42,556 nt of DNA, taken from contig CAJXNQ010000013.1 in assembly GCA_913057215.1 (NCBI GenBank), positions 1 through 42,556 on the forward strand. Direction: 5' to 3'. Within the stretch, counting starts at the first letter, position 1. The number at the start of each line of letters is the position of its first letter. This document shows, piece after piece, positions 14,681 through 25,093 of this stretch. Made by a program: the position numbers and the translations under genes. This stretch comes from an uncultured Gammaproteobacteria bacterium (lineage in GTDB: Bacteria > Pseudomonadota > Gammaproteobacteria > Pseudomonadales > Litorivicinaceae). The notes beneath the pieces are model-generated. The model did not search any database. It saw nothing but the letters and a program-made list of their open reading frames with translations, and was not told the DNA's origin.

Positions 14681-17600
14681 ATGCTAAGTCTGCAGGGACG
14701 CAGTGCCCTTTCACCATTTCGAATCCAAACACTGATTCAACGCGCGAACCAACTGGATGTCAGTGTAACGGCAATCCAAGCACATTATGTCTATTTTGTG
14801 CTCGGTGTGCAGGCCTCAGAGCGTCAGGTCGCAACATTGATTCAAGCTGTGCCGGGCATTCCTGCAGAGGGGCTCTTTGTGATGCCTCGCCGCGGCACGG
14901 TCTCGCCTTGGAGCTCCAAAGCCACGGATATTGCGCACAATTGTGGCATGGCGGATGTGACCCGCATCGAGCGAGGCGTGCATTATGAGCTGGACGGTGA
15001 TCTGAGCGACGAGGCGATCGCGCGTTTCAAAACGCTTCTCCATGATCCCATGATGGACGAGGTGTTAAGACATCCGCCGACTCTTGAGTTCTTTACCAAC
15101 CAATCGCCGCGCCCATTGGATGTTGTTGCGCTGGGGGATGATCCGAATGCAGCTTTGAACCAAGCAGACCAACGGCTTGGTTTGGCACTGTCACGGGATG
15201 AAATCGATTACTTGGCGTCTGCGTATCACGAACTGGGACGTGATCCAACGGATGTCGAGTTGATGATGTTTGCTCAAGCCAATTCGGAACATTGTCGTCA
15301 TAAAATCTTCAATGCTTCTTGGACACTTGATGGCGAGGATCAGCCGAAGAGCCTGTTTCAGTGGATTCGCAACACCCATGCGCTCAATCCCCAAGGTGTG
15401 TTGTCGGCCTACTCAGACAATGCCGCGGTGATTCAAGGACCAGTTGCGCGACGGTTTCTGATTGATCCAGACACCCATCATTACCAGAGGGTGGAGCAGC
15501 CTGTGCATCTGGTGATGAAGGTCGAAACCCACAATCACCCAACGGCCGTCTCACCAAACCCTGGAGCGGCGACCGGTGCCGGCGGTGAAATTCGCGACGA
15601 GGGTGCAACCGGACGCGGTGCCAAACCAAAAGCCGGGCTGACCGGTTTCAGTGTCAATTATCTGCGTATTCCAGGCCTTGAGATGCCCTGGGAGACTCCC
15701 GTTGCCTTACCAGATCGGTTGGCCTCGAGCCTTCAAATAATGTTGGAGGGTCCAATCGGCGGTGCGTCCTTTAACAACGAATTTGGGCGTCCAAATCTAA
15801 CCGGTTACTTCCGTGCTTTTGAGCAGGTTGAACAGACCGCCGAGGGCCCGAGGCGGCGCGGGTATGTCAAACCCATCATGATTGCAGGCGGTCTTGGTTC
15901 CATCGCCGACGGCCAGGTCGAAAAGCAGGCATTTTCGAAAGGAACGCCCTTGGTCGTCCTTGGTGGGCCGGCGCTTTTGATCGGATTGGGCGGTGGTGCA
16001 GCGAGTTCGGCCGGTGAGGGGACCTCAGGGTCTGACTTGGATTTTGCATCGGTGCAACGGGCCAATCCGGAAATGGAGCGGCGATGCCAAGAGGTCATCG
16101 ATCAATGCTGGTCCCGCGGTGATAAGAACCCAATTCTGTTCGTCCACGATGTGGGCGCAGGCGGGCTGTCCAATGCATTGCCAGAGCTCGTCAAAGACGG
16201 CGGTGTGGGTGCCGTTTTTTCGATGGATCAGATTCCAAGGCTCGATACGTCACTGTCACCCCTTGAGTTGTGGTGTAACGAGGCTCAAGAGCGATATGTG
16301 TTGGCAATTGATGCCACGCAGTTGGATGCGTTTGAGTCCCTGTGTCGGCGGGAGCGCTGTCCTTTCGCGATCGTTGGGCATGCCACGGATGAGCCGCATC
16401 TGTTCGTGACACACACGCAAAGCACTCAGGCGCCGGTGGATCTGCCCATGGATGTGTTGTTTGGTAAGCCACCGAAGATGCACCGTGTTGACCATCGAGT
16501 TGATGGGTTCACTCAGCATGGATCGTGGCAAGACATCTCATTTGGGGCGCTCGCCCATCGGGTGTTGAGCCATCCCACAGTGGCCTCGAAACATTTTTTG
16601 ATCACTATTGGAGATCGTTCCGTCTCGGGTCTTGTACACCGAGATCAGATGGTCGGTCCATGGCAACGCCCCGTGGCCGATTGTGCGGTGACACACACCG
16701 CGATTGGATCAACCACGGGTGAAGCCATGGCGATGGGGGAGCGAAGTCCGTTGGCCTTAATTGACGCTGCAGCGTCCGCTCGAATGGCTGTGGCGGAAAC
16801 CATTATGAATCTTGCTGGCGCCTCCATTGGTTCACTCCAGCACATCAAATTATCGGCCAACTGGATGTGTGCAGCCGGTGTCGCGGGTGAAGATGCACGT
16901 CTCTATGATGCCGTGGAGGCGATTGGACGTGATTTTTGTCCGGCACTGGGACTGTGCATTCCGGTTGGTAAAGATTCGATGTCCATGCGAACACGCTGGT
17001 CGGACTCGACACACACTCACGAGGTGGTGAGTCCGATGAGCCTGATTTGTTCAGGATTCGCCCCGGTCAATGACATCGAACACACCGTGACTCCGTTATT
17101 GCGGGGTGTTGAGTCTGTCTTGGTGGCTTTAGATTTGGGCGAGTCTCGTATGGGTGGATCCATTGCATGCGAGGTGGTTCAGACTCAGGATTCCAGATGC
17201 CCAGACATTGAACCGACTGCACTGAGCGCGTGTTTTGAGCTACTTCAGACTTGGCTCGCCTCTGGACGGCTTTTGGCCTATCACGACCGGTCAGATGGTG
17301 GCTTGCTGGCGACTGTCGCAGAAATGTTGTTCGCCTCGCGCTGTGGGGTGACATTGCAGACGCCGGAGACAGTGGATCCAATTGCATTTTGGTTCAATGA
17401 AGAGATCGGATGCGTGGTGGAGCTTGATCTTGCTCACCTCGATCTGTTTTTGAGTGATGCCACTGAGTTGGGTATTCAAGCATGGGCCTTGGGTCGACCT
17501 GATGACACTGAAGTGATGTCGATTCGCCACGGTGAGGAGATTGTCTTTGAAGACACGCGCGCCGCGTTGGAAGCGTCTTGGTCCGCTGTATCCTTGGCGA

Positions 17601-18523
17601 TGGCACGACTTCGTGATCATCCAGACTGCGTGGATCAGGAAGCACAGTCGATTGTGACAGCCTCCGATGGATTGGCTGGAGTGCAGTGCTCAAATATCGA
17701 TCACGTCCCGGTGGTGCGCCGTCAACGCGCCGCGCGTCCTCAGGTCGCTGTGCTCAGAGAGCAGGGTGTCAACGGGCATCTTGAAATGGCCTATGCTTTT
17801 GATCACTGCGGGTTTGAAGCAGTGGATGTGCATATGTCAGACCTCATCACTGGCCGTCAGGATTTGTCGCGGTTTGATGCCTTGGCTGCATGCGGCGGGT
17901 TCAGCTATGGCGATGTGTTGGGTGCCGGCTCGGGCTGGGCTCGCTCGATTCTTTTCAATGCAGAACTGTCAGCGATGTTTGAAGCGTTCTTTGCGCGCGA
18001 AGAGACTGTCTCCCTTGGTATCTGTAATGGCTGTCAGATGATGGCGCAATTGGCACCCTTGATTCCGGGTGCATCACATTTCAAACCGCTTGAGCGGAAT
18101 CTCTCGCATCAATTCGAGGCACGGACAACGCTTGCTTCGATTCCTGAAAGTCGCTCTGTACTTCTCAACGGGTTGGTGGGAACGCGTTTCCCAATTGCTG
18201 TGGCACATGGTGAGGGTCGTTTTCCATTCAGCCCAGTTGATGCGGATGCGCTCAGCGAACAACAGTTGATCAGCCTTCAATATGCGACTCCAGAGGGGGA
18301 GGCTGAACTGAACTATCCCGGAAACCCCAATGGATCTCAGTTGGGGATTGCTGGACTGTGTTCAGAAGACGGTCGCGTGACATTGATGATGCCGCATCCA
18401 GAGCGCGTCGTGTTGCGATCCCAGTTGTCCTACGTACCTGAGGGAACCGGTGCGATCACCCCTTGGATGGGACTGTTTGATAACGCGTGGCGTTTTGTCA
18501 CGGGGCAATCAACTGATGCCTGA
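14681..18523 (+). CDS. purL: Phosphoribosylformylglycinamidine synthase PurL (large single-chain form)
   Basis: PurL carries out the fourth step of purine synthesis: FGAR + glutamine + ATP to FGAM. The 1280-residue chain is the one-polypeptide form of Gram-negative bacteria, containing the PurS-like N-terminus, a helical linker, two AIRS-like ATP-binding halves and a C-terminal glutaminase. The FGAM catalytic region [10 protein letters not shown] and [15 protein letters not shown] are clear. In the glutaminase domain the nucleophile cysteine lies in [13 protein letters not shown] and the His-Glu pair in [14 protein letters not shown] 9 nt before the ATG supports the start. No PurR operator of the E. 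coli type was seen in the 55-bp divergent gap. The 3' end overlaps rsmJ by 8 bp. Confidence 0.97.
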   Translation: MLSLQGRSALSPFRIQTLIQRANQLDVSVTAIQAHYVYFVLGVQASERQVATLIQAVPGIPAEGLFVMPRRGTVSPWSSKATDIAHNCGMADVTRIERGVHYELDGDLSDEAIARFKTLLHDPMMDEVLRHPPTLEFFTNQSPRPLDVVALGDDPNAALNQADQRLGLALSRDEIDYLASAYHELGRDPTDVELMMFAQANSEHCRHKIFNASWTLDGEDQPKSLFQWIRNTHALNPQGVLSAYSDNAAVIQGPVARRFLIDPDTHHYQRVEQPVHLVMKVETHNHPTAVSPNPGAATGAGGEIRDEGATGRGAKPKAGLTGFSVNYLRIPGLEMPWETPVALPDRLASSLQIMLEGPIGGASFNNEFGRPNLTGYFRAFEQVEQTAEGPRRRGYVKPIMIAGGLGSIADGQVEKQAFSKGTPLVVLGGPALLIGLGGGAASSAGEGTSGSDLDFASVQRANPEMERRCQEVIDQCWSRGDKNPILFVHDVGAGGLSNALPELVKDGGVGAVFSMDQIPRLDTSLSPLELWCNEAQERYVLAIDATQLDAFESLCRRERCPFAIVGHATDEPHLFVTHTQSTQAPVDLPMDVLFGKPPKMHRVDHRVDGFTQHGSWQDISFGALAHRVLSHPTVASKHFLITIGDRSVSGLVHRDQMVGPWQRPVADCAVTHTAIGSTTGEAMAMGERSPLALIDAAASARMAVAETIMNLAGASIGSLQHIKLSANWMCAAGVAGEDARLYDAVEAIGRDFCPALGLCIPVGKDSMSMRTRWSDSTHTHEVVSPMSLICSGFAPVNDIEHTVTPLLRGVESVLVALDLGESRMGGSIACEVVQTQDSRCPDIEPTALSACFELLQTWLASGRLLAYHDRSDGGLLATVAEMLFASRCGVTLQTPETVDPIAFWFNEEIGCVVELDLAHLDLFLSDATELGIQAWALGRPDDTEVMSIRHGEEIVFEDTRAALEASWSAVSLAMARLRDHPDCVDQEAQSIVTASDGLAGVQCSNIDHVPVVRRQRAARPQVAVLREQGVNGHLEMAYAFDHCGFEAVDVHMSDLITGRQDLSRFDALAACGGFSYGDVLGAGSGWARSILFNAELSAMFEAFFAREETVSLGICNGCQMMAQLAPLIPGASHFKPLERNLSHQFEARTTLASIPESRSVLLNGLVGTRFPIAVAHGEGRFPFSPVDADALSEQQLISLQYATPEGEAELNYPGNPNGSQLGIAGLCSEDGRVTLMMPHPERVVLRSQLSYVPEGTGAITPWMGLFDNAWRFVTGQSTDA

Positions 18524-19298
18524 GATGGTCGGTGTGGACCAGATCGGCCAGGTGATGACTCGAGCTGATGCCGAGGCGAGCTGGCCATGGCTTTCGATCC
18601 GGTGGGTCGATCAACCGCCTGCCGAGGGGCATTATGTGTCTTGGCAAACGGATGGGTTGCATCTGAAATCCGCATCCCTCGATCCACGTTCGAGTGTACA
18701 TGTTGATTTTATTGCAGGTGCGCAAGCCAGACGATTACGCGCTGTGACTGGAGAGGCGCTGACTCGCGCAATCGGTTGTCAGAAAGGACTCCGACCGTCT
18801 GTATTTGATGCAACCGCGGGCCTTGGGAGTGATGCGACGGTGCTGGCGAATGTCGGTTGTGCGGTCTATGCTGTCGAGCGTCAGGCTGAGACAGCGGCCT
18901 TATTCGCCGACGGCTTGCGACGTGCAGTCGAGGCAGATTTGCAGTGGACCCATCATCTTCAACTCTGCCATACCGATGCCTGTGACGTGATGACTCGAGT
19001 AACCCACGGTGTGATCTACTTGGATCCAATGTTTCCAAAAGAGCGAAAGGCAGCGCCACAGCTTGCGATGCAAGTCTTGCACGAGCTCGGTGAGTCAGCC
19101 GATGCGGTTGATCTGTTATTTCAGCACGCATTGGATTCGGGTGCAGCACGGGTGGTGGTGAAGCGCCCTTTGAAAGCGCCCTATCTGGGGAATGTCCCAC
19201 CTGCCTCAGAGATTCGCGCGAAAACGGTTCGCTTTGATCTGTACCCGCGTCGGAAACTGACCGACTCAGAATGCGCACCGTGGGAGCAGTTCGCGTGA
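18516..19298 (+). CDS. rsmJ: 16S rRNA m2G1516 methyltransferase RsmJ
   Basis: RsmJ methylates G1516 of 16S rRNA with S-adenosylmethionine. The protein (260 residues) shows the SAM-binding [27 protein letters not shown], the acidic TDACDV, the catalytic [11 protein letters not shown], and the late [12 protein letters not shown] strand, all in RsmJ order. The frame is open back to 18450 inside purL; I chose ATG 18516 ([11 protein letters not shown]), which overlaps the purL stop by 8 bp and has GGGG upstream. An ATG at 18525 is an alternative. The neighbours fit a purL-rsmJ-dgt operon with coupled translation. Confidence 0.88.
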   Translation: MPEMVGVDQIGQVMTRADAEASWPWLSIRWVDQPPAEGHYVSWQTDGLHLKSASLDPRSSVHVDFIAGAQARRLRAVTGEALTRAIGCQKGLRPSVFDATAGLGSDATVLANVGCAVYAVERQAETAALFADGLRRAVEADLQWTHHLQLCHTDACDVMTRVTHGVIYLDPMFPKERKAAPQLAMQVLHELGESADAVDLLFQHALDSGAARVVVKRPLKAPYLGNVPPASEIRAKTVRFDLYPRRKLTDSECAPWEQFA

Positions 19299-20656
19299 GT
19301 CGATCCATGCAATGGTCCCAATTATTGTCAACAGCGCGATTGGACCACAATGGGGTTTGGCTTGAGCCTTCAGTGAATGAAGAGCGCGCACAGTGGCAGC
19401 GTGATCACGACCGCATTATTTTTTCGGGAGCCTTTCGTCGACTGGCGGTGAAAACCCAGGTGCATCCTTTGTCAGAAAACGACCATGTGCATACGCGCTT
19501 GTCGCATTCGTTAGAGGTGGCTTCTGTAGGGCGTTCACTGGCCACACGCATTGGTCATTGGCTATCCGGAATCGGCGAATTGGGGCCAGAGCACACGCCG
19601 TCTGGACTGGGCGGCTTGGTACAGGCGGCCTGTCTCGCACATGACATTGGCAATCCGCCCTTTGGGCACGCCGGTGAACGCGCCATTCGTGCCTACTTCG
19701 AGATGCATCCAGAGCAACTGACCGGGCTCACAACACAGGAGCGCGCAGATCTCACTGGATTTGAAGGAAATGCACAAGGGTTTCGGGTACTGACGACGCT
19801 TGAGCGGCATTGGTTCGATGGCGGCATGCGATTGACGGCAGCCACCTTGGGGGCATTCGTTAAGTATCCCTTTACCGCCGCATCCGAGTTTGGCCAACGC
19901 AAGCGAAAACACGGGATCAATCAATCGGAACTCTTGATCATGCGGGAGTTGGCTGAGCACTTGGGTCTAATTGAAACAACGCCCGATTGTTGGGTGCGTC
20001 ATCCCTTGGTGTATGTGGTCGAGGCGGCCGATGACATTTGCTATGCCTTGATTGATCTTGAAGATGCCGTTGAATTAGGTCACTTGAGCTATGACGAAGT
20101 GGCAAGCCTCATGAAAGAACTGGTCGATCGTGGGGCGCGACGAAATTTATATGAGCAACTGCTCGATGATCAGGATGCAAAACTCGAACTCTTGCGCTCA
20201 GCGGCGATTGATGCGCTGGTGCATGAGGCAGAGGCGCGTTTTATTGCGCATTATGATGCGATTATCCATGGCCAATTCGCTGAGGACTTACTGGATTCAC
20301 GCCATGCATCAGCAGGAGAAGTGATCATGCGCGCCAAGGCTTTGGCCCGAGAGCGTGTGTATGTCGATCAGGCAAAACAGTCCTATGAAGGGCAGAGTGC
20401 ACATCTGATTCAGGGAGTCTTAGCACACCTCCTCGGCGGAGCTGAGGCACTCTTTGAGGCTGATGGTGATGGGACATCGATTACCTCGGCTGAGCGCGAT
20501 GCGGTCGCGCGATTGGGTAAGTTCAGGCCCCGCCCAAACGATTCCAAATATGCGCGCGCGATGCGCGTGACAGATTATCTATCTGCGATGACAGACCGCT
20601 TTTTATTACGCACTGTTGATGAGCTTGATGAGCTCGGCTATTTTTCGGTCAGATGA
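19295..20656 (+). CDS. dgt: Deoxyguanosinetriphosphate triphosphohydrolase (dGTPase)
   Basis: Dgt hydrolyses dGTP to deoxyguanosine and triphosphate and belongs to the HD phosphohydrolases. The metal ligands are visible as HTRLSHSLEVASVGR, CLAHDIGNPPFGHAGE (the HD pair) and the later EAADDICYALIDLEDA. The C-terminal part of the domain includes KFRPRPNDSKYARAMRVTDYLSAMTDRF. I place the start at the GTG 19295, which overlaps the rsmJ stop (GTGA) and has GGGAG 8 nt upstream, giving 453 residues; an ATG at 19271 would lie deeper inside rsmJ. The 3' end overlaps the convergent tesA gene by 19 bp. Confidence 0.93.
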   Translation: MSRSMQWSQLLSTARLDHNGVWLEPSVNEERAQWQRDHDRIIFSGAFRRLAVKTQVHPLSENDHVHTRLSHSLEVASVGRSLATRIGHWLSGIGELGPEHTPSGLGGLVQAACLAHDIGNPPFGHAGERAIRAYFEMHPEQLTGLTTQERADLTGFEGNAQGFRVLTTLERHWFDGGMRLTAATLGAFVKYPFTAASEFGQRKRKHGINQSELLIMRELAEHLGLIETTPDCWVRHPLVYVVEAADDICYALIDLEDAVELGHLSYDEVASLMKELVDRGARRNLYEQLLDDQDAKLELLRSAAIDALVHEAEARFIAHYDAIIHGQFAEDLLDSRHASAGEVIMRAKALARERVYVDQAKQSYEGQSAHLIQGVLAHLLGGAEALFEADGDGTSITSAERDAVARLGKFRPRPNDSKYARAMRVTDYLSAMTDRFLLRTVDELDELGYFSVR

Positions 20657-21252
20657 TCGACTAAAAACGAAGCAACGTGATCTCGTATCGCAGGCTGTGC
20701 CTCACGGGTCGGATGCAGACCATCGTCCTGGAACTGGCTTCGATCTAAGGCGATGGGTTCGAGTAAAAAATCGAGGTATGCAACGCCAGTGTCCGCGGCC
20801 ACTTGGTCTTGGGTGGCCCGAAAAGCACGCGTATAGGGACCTCCGTAATTACGAGGTAGCTCAATACCTGCGTAGAGCGGGACTGCCTCGTGATCCCGAA
20901 TCAGCTTGATCATGGCCTCAATGTTGTCCCGTAACCCATCCAGTGGAAGCCCACGGAGGCCATCATTTGCGCCGAGCGCGATCAGAACATAATCAGGCTG
21001 GTGGCGTTTCATCAAACCTGGCAGGCGTGAAAGGCCGCCCGCTGAGGTGTCTCCGGAAATCGAAGCGTTTAAAATTTCAACAGTAGACCCAATCTCCTGT
21101 TCGAGTTGGGGTTTCAATTGATCGACCCAACTTTGCCCGGTATCGAGGCCATAGCCGGCACTGAGACTGTCACCGAGTACTAACAGTGTAGGCGTCGCTG
21201 CCGCGGCAGGAAATGCGATCACTAGCCAGAGAAACAGGATACGCAATGTCAT
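20638..21252 (-). CDS. tesA: Periplasmic GDSL esterase / acyl-CoA thioesterase I (TesA)
   Basis: TesA is a periplasmic lipase-like hydrolase acting on acyl thioesters and esters. A signal peptide (MTLRILFLWLVIAFPAAAA) precedes the SGNH blocks: Ser in VLGDSLSAGYGLD, Gly in NASISGDTSAGG, Asn in ALGANDGLRGLP, and the Asp-His pair in DDGLHPTREAQ. The length of 204 is typical. AAGGA 9 nt upstream supports the ATG. The gene starts head-to-head with the ABC gene, their start codons lying inside each other's first codons, the same divergent partner arrangement as tesA-ybbA in E. coli but tighter. Confidence 0.95.
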   Translation of the reverse strand: MTLRILFLWLVIAFPAAAATPTLLVLGDSLSAGYGLDTGQSWVDQLKPQLEQEIGSTVEILNASISGDTSAGGLSRLPGLMKRHQPDYVLIALGANDGLRGLPLDGLRDNIEAMIKLIRDHEAVPLYAGIELPRNYGGPYTRAFRATQDQVAADTGVAYLDFLLEPIALDRSQFQDDGLHPTREAQPAIRDHVASFLVDHLTEK

Positions 21253-21938
21253 CTCAACCCGTCCTTCATGTTCGTCAGGTTACACATGGGTTTACCGACC
21301 AATCCGGTCAACGTCTGTCTGTTTTGGAGTCCATTGAGCTTCAGATCAACCCAGGTGACAGTGTTGCGATTGTCGGACCCTCAGGTGCCGGGAAGAGTAC
21401 CTTATTGTCACTGTTGGCGGGACTTGATGTCCCAGAAACTGGCGATATTTTATTCCAAGGCGAATCATTCAGCGCAGAATCAGAGGATGCGCGGGCGTTG
21501 ATTCGACGGGGTCGCATCGGCTTCGTCTTCCAAAGCTTTCAGTTGTTACAAGGTCTGACCGCCTTGGAGAACGTGATGTTGCCGCTTGAGCTGACGGGAA
21601 TTTCGGTGGGTGAGGCTAAACAGCGCGCTGCCAAATGGCTCGGGCGTGTTGGTCTCGGCGAGCGAATGACCCACAGACCGCGGATGCTCTCAGGTGGTGA
21701 GCAACAACGAACCGCCGTCGCTCGAGCTTTTGTCTCAGAGCCTGCATTGTTATTTGCCGATGAGCCGACAGGTAATCTGGATCGCCGAACTGGCGAAGCA
21801 ATTACTGATCTCTTATTTAATTTGAATCGTGAAACCGGAACCACCTTAGTCCTGGTGACGCATGATGAGCGGTTGGCTGAGCGGTGTGATCGGATCTTAC
21901 ATCTGGAGAATGGTCAACTGCTCGAGGTCGTCGAATGA
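21246..21938 (+). CDS. ybbA: ABC transporter ATP-binding protein, YbbA/LolD type
   Basis: This is the ATPase of a MacB-type export or envelope-lipid ABC system. It shows Walker A GPSGAGKST (residues 44-52), Q-loop VFQSFQLLQGLTALENVMLPLEL, signature LSGGEQQR, Walker B ALLFADEPTGNLD and switch histidine VTHDERLAERCD. An earlier in-frame ATG exists at 21213, but AGGA six bases before the ATG at 21246 and the family's N-terminus favour 230 residues. The coding start overlaps the divergent tesA start by 7 bp. The last 4 bp overlap the permease gene (ATGA). In E. coli the same pair (YbbA/YbbP) lies beside tesA; its transported substrate is not established. Confidence 0.93.
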   Translation: MSSQPVLHVRQVTHGFTDQSGQRLSVLESIELQINPGDSVAIVGPSGAGKSTLLSLLAGLDVPETGDILFQGESFSAESEDARALIRRGRIGFVFQSFQLLQGLTALENVMLPLELTGISVGEAKQRAAKWLGRVGLGERMTHRPRMLSGGEQQRTAVARAFVSEPALLFADEPTGNLDRRTGEAITDLLFNLNRETGTTLVLVTHDERLAERCDRILHLENGQLLEVVE

Positions 21939-24400
21939 CAGCGCTGCGATTACTTTGGCGTGAATTTATCGGCGGGCATCTGACGCTCTTGGCATTGGCG
22001 TTGACAGTGGCCGTCGGTGCAATGACGACGACGGCTGTCTTAACCGATCGAATCGATGGTGCGATGCGCGCGGATGCAGCCTTACTTCTGGGCGGCGATC
22101 TCAGACTGACCGGGCCGCGACCTGTCTCACCTGAGTGGTTGAATGAAGCCACACGTCTGGACATGGATTATACCCAAACCATCGAGTTCCCATCGGTGGT
22201 CGGTCTTGAGACGCGTTTTGAACTGACGGGCTTGAAGATCGTCCAAGCAGGATACCCGCTACGAGGCCAGCTCGAAATCGCCGACAGTCGCGCATCGTCT
22301 GGGTATCCCACAAATCAGATCCCAGAACCCGGAACGGCGTGGGCCGATCCACAACTCGCATCGAAGCTCGATTTGGCGGTGGGGGACAAAATCTCGGTCG
22401 GGGAGACAGAGTTGGTGGTGGATCAGATCTTGGTGTTTGAGCCAGACCGTGGCGGGTCCTTTGTCTCGCTTTCGCCGCGACTGTTGATGAATCAGGCCGA
22501 TTTGGCGGGCAGTGAATTGATTCAGCCCGGAAGTCGAGTACGCTACATCACCCTGTTTGCCGGTGACAATGCAGACGCGTTTAGAAGCTGGCTCGAGCCT
22601 CAGCTCGATATTAGCCAAGACCTTGATGGAGTGGTTGAAGGACGTCCTGAGGTCGGCAATGCGCTGACGCGGGCAACGACCTACCTCTCGTTGGCTGGAT
22701 TATTGACAGTCCTGTTATCGGGTGCAGCGATTGCCATGACGGCCACACGATGGGCCAATGATCACATTGCTGATAGCGCATTATTTCGGACCTTTGGACT
22801 GACGGCTCGAGAAACAACCGGTCTGTTTGCAACCGAACTCGGTGTCTTGGGCCTACTGGCCAGTTGTGTCGGCGTGGGAGTTGGTTATCTGGTGCAGTTT
22901 GCGCTGGTGGATACAATCGCAGGGATGCTGACGATCAGTCTTCCCGAGCCCTCAATGACCCCTGCATGGCTTGGCTTATTAACGGGGTTTGTCACATTGT
23001 TCGGCTTTGCGGCACCGGCTTTATTTATGCTGTCACAGGTTCCTCCGATTCGTGTATTGAAACGGGATTATGCGGTCTCTGGATTGGGTCGAGGCGTGCG
23101 CTATCTGATCGCCTTGATCTCGATTGCGGTTCTTGGATTTCTCTACAGTGGCGATGCGCTCCTAACTGCCTGGGTGGTGTTGGCGGTTGTGGTGTTATTT
23201 TCTTTGGTGGTGTTCCTCGGGCGGATTGTGATTCGTCTCTTAGGGCCGCTGGAAAAACTCGGACCGGCGTGGCGTTTTGGGATGCAACAGCTGATCCGTG
23301 ATCCCCAACAGTCCGGCGGTCAGTTGATGGCCTTTGCACTGACGGCCCTTGCGATCGCAATGGTGTCATTGGTGCGATTTGACTTGATCACGACGTGGGA
23401 AGCACAGGTGCCCACTGATGCACCGAATACCTTTGCACTCAATATCACTGATCGTGATGCGCCTGGCTTCCGACAGGCTGTGCTCGATCGTGGTGGTGAT
23501 CTGGCACCCTTGTATCCAATCGTTCGGGGCCGCTTAGAAACAGTCAACGGCATCCCACTGGTTGACCATTTGGAGGGTGTTGAACCTCCGGGAGCCGTTC
23601 GTCGGGAATTGAGTTTGACGGAAGCCTCAGAGATTGGTCGTGACAACATGATTGACCGGGGTCGATGGTTTGTGGCCGACGAGCCACCCGGTGTTGTCAC
23701 CGTAGAATCTGAGCTCTTTGATGAACTGAATTTGCGTTTGGGAGATGTGCTGACCTATCAAGTGGGACCCGATGTGATTGAGGCGGAAGTGATCGGCACA
23801 CGCGTGGTGCAGTGGGAGTCCATGCTGCCTAACTTCTTTATGATTTTTTCAGAAGGGACCTTGTCCTCTTTTGAATCAACGCGACTGACCAGTTTGTCAT
23901 TGCCTGACCCCGATAAAGACACAGCCGCCATTGCTGGGGAGTTCAGGCAGGTGACACTGTTGTCTGTAGATGCAATCCTCGACCAAGTGCGCGGCATTCT
24001 CGGACGTGTGTCGCAAGCGGTCAGCGTGGTGTTATATTTTGTGCTGGTGGGTGGTGTGCTGGTGTTGGCTGCAAGCATCCAGACATCGCTCCCTGAACGC
24101 CGCCGTGAGTCGGCGATCTTGCGCTCGCTTGGCGGGTCAGACGCACTGTTGTCGCAATCGCAATGGGCTGAATTTTTGACCTTGGGCGTGGTGGCCGGTG
24201 TATTGGCGGCGGTTGGCACTGAAATTTTGGGGTGGTTGGTTTATACCCAGATCTTCAATTTACAGTGGCAAAGTTTCTGGGCGGTTTGGATTGGACTGCC
24301 CGTTGGATCCGGTGTGTTGGTGGGTCTGATCGGGCGCTGGTCAGCGCGTCAAGCGCGTCAATTGCCGCCTGCGCAGTTATTGAAAATTGCCGATGGGTAG
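21935..24400 (+). CDS. ybbP: ABC transporter permease with two FtsX domains, YbbP type
   Basis: The 821-residue inner-membrane protein partners the ATPase upstream. A first helix (about residues 12-35) is followed by a large periplasmic domain, then a first FtsX bundle (about 245-370), further helices near 385-430, a second periplasmic domain (about 475-680) and a final FtsX bundle ending near 815. The ten-helix double arrangement is that of YbbP-like permeases rather than of LolCE. The conserved coupling segments RTFGLTARETTGLFATELG and LRSLGGSDALLSQSQWAEFLT are visible, one per half. Translational coupling to ybbA by ATGA suggests one-to-one production. The function in lipid or peptide traffic is inferred from the family only. 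Confidence 0.92.
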   Translation: MTALRLLWREFIGGHLTLLALALTVAVGAMTTTAVLTDRIDGAMRADAALLLGGDLRLTGPRPVSPEWLNEATRLDMDYTQTIEFPSVVGLETRFELTGLKIVQAGYPLRGQLEIADSRASSGYPTNQIPEPGTAWADPQLASKLDLAVGDKISVGETELVVDQILVFEPDRGGSFVSLSPRLLMNQADLAGSELIQPGSRVRYITLFAGDNADAFRSWLEPQLDISQDLDGVVEGRPEVGNALTRATTYLSLAGLLTVLLSGAAIAMTATRWANDHIADSALFRTFGLTARETTGLFATELGVLGLLASCVGVGVGYLVQFALVDTIAGMLTISLPEPSMTPAWLGLLTGFVTLFGFAAPALFMLSQVPPIRVLKRDYAVSGLGRGVRYLIALISIAVLGFLYSGDALLTAWVVLAVVVLFSLVVFLGRIVIRLLGPLEKLGPAWRFGMQQLIRDPQQSGGQLMAFALTALAIAMVSLVRFDLITTWEAQVPTDAPNTFALNITDRDAPGFRQAVLDRGGDLAPLYPIVRGRLETVNGIPLVDHLEGVEPPGAVRRELSLTEASEIGRDNMIDRGRWFVADEPPGVVTVESELFDELNLRLGDVLTYQVGPDVIEAEVIGTRVVQWESMLPNFFMIFSEGTLSSFESTRLTSLSLPDPDKDTAAIAGEFRQVTLLSVDAILDQVRGILGRVSQAVSVVLYFVLVGGVLVLAASIQTSLPERRRESAILRSLGGSDALLSQSQWAEFLTLGVVAGVLAAVGTEILGWLVYTQIFNLQWQSFWAVWIGLPVGSGVLVGLIGRWSARQARQLPPAQLLKIADG

Positions 24401-24410
24401 GAGAGAAATA

Positions 24411-24989
24411 ATGGTGCGTTATGCCCCTCTGTTGGTTGCCTGTATGTTAGCAGGCTTGGTGGCGTTTCCATTTATACGTGGATTGACCTCCGATGACGCA
24501 CCGTCGATGACTGGTGCTCAGGTGGGTGGACACTTTAGCTTGCAATCTGCCGACGGGGTCTTTGAATCGAGCGGTCTTGATCAAGACTTGATGCTGATTT
24601 ACTTCGGTTATACCTATTGTCCTGATATCTGTCCGACAGAGCTCGCGCGCATGGCTGCAGTCGTCAATGGCCTTGAGGCTGATGCAGACCAGGTTCAAGG
24701 GCTCTTCGTGACTGTCGATCCAGAACGCGATACTGTCGACTTGGTCACTGAATACGCCCGCGCATTCAATCCGGAGTTCATTGGTCTGTCGGGATCTCGG
24801 GCACAAATCGAGCCGGTGATGCGACAATATCAAGTGTATGCCGCCAAGGTGGGAGATGAGCCGACGGATTACTTGGTTGACCATACCTCACGGATCTATC
24901 TCATGAATCGTGATGCTGAGCTGTTGGCCTTGTTTTCGATGGATACGGAAGTCGGCGACATGGTTGAGCAGGTCAAGCGGTTTCTTTGA
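24411..24989 (+). CDS. SCO1/SenC-family copper chaperone (thioredoxin fold)
   Basis: SCO proteins deliver copper to the Cu-A site of cytochrome c oxidase or act as thiol oxidoreductases on the outer face of the inner membrane. The protein has one N-terminal anchor or signal helix (residues 4-24), then a thioredoxin fold with the copper ligands C70 and C74 in YTYCPDICPTE and H158 in VDHTSRIYL. I chose the ATG at 24411 (192 residues): GGAG lies 9 nt upstream, while the ATG at 24387 lies inside ybbP. No oxidase genes are in the window, so the partner is unknown. Confidence 0.9.
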   Translation: MVRYAPLLVACMLAGLVAFPFIRGLTSDDAPSMTGAQVGGHFSLQSADGVFESSGLDQDLMLIYFGYTYCPDICPTELARMAAVVNGLEADADQVQGLFVTVDPERDTVDLVTEYARAFNPEFIGLSGSRAQIEPVMRQYQVYAAKVGDEPTDYLVDHTSRIYLMNRDAELLALFSMDTEVGDMVEQVKRFL

Positions 24990-25017
24990 TGCCGATCAAG
25001 TCCATTAGGCGGATGCG

Positions 25018-25088
25018 CGACGATTGTCGTATTGGGTGAATAGCCTCAAGCGACAACACTCTTCATTATAATTTTAATGTTCAAGGAG
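25018..25088 (+). promoter_or_regulatory. acs promoter with perfect -10, weak -35 and CGAC-type repeats
   Basis: A perfect TATAAT lies at 25067-25072, but the position 17 bp upstream (25044-25049) reads CCTCAA, a poor -35, which is typical of promoters that need an activator. Upstream, CGAC (25018-25021) and GTCG (25026-25029) form a small palindrome around GATT, and TTGTCG (25024-25029) pairs with CGACAA (25051-25056). These are candidates for binding of the response regulator encoded after acs. AAGGAG at 25083-25088 is a strong ribosome binding site for acs. Confidence 0.55.
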
Positions 25089-25093
25089 AATTC

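Noticed and set aside
18709-19350. Long open frame (about 213 codons) antisense to rsmJ
   Set aside because: It mirrors a real methyltransferase gene, is very rich in Arg, Ser, Pro and His, and has no recognisable domain.
23758-24219. Open frame of 153 codons antisense to the YbbP-type permease
   Set aside because: Ser/Thr-rich shadow frame within a real membrane-protein gene, with no ribosome binding site or family match.
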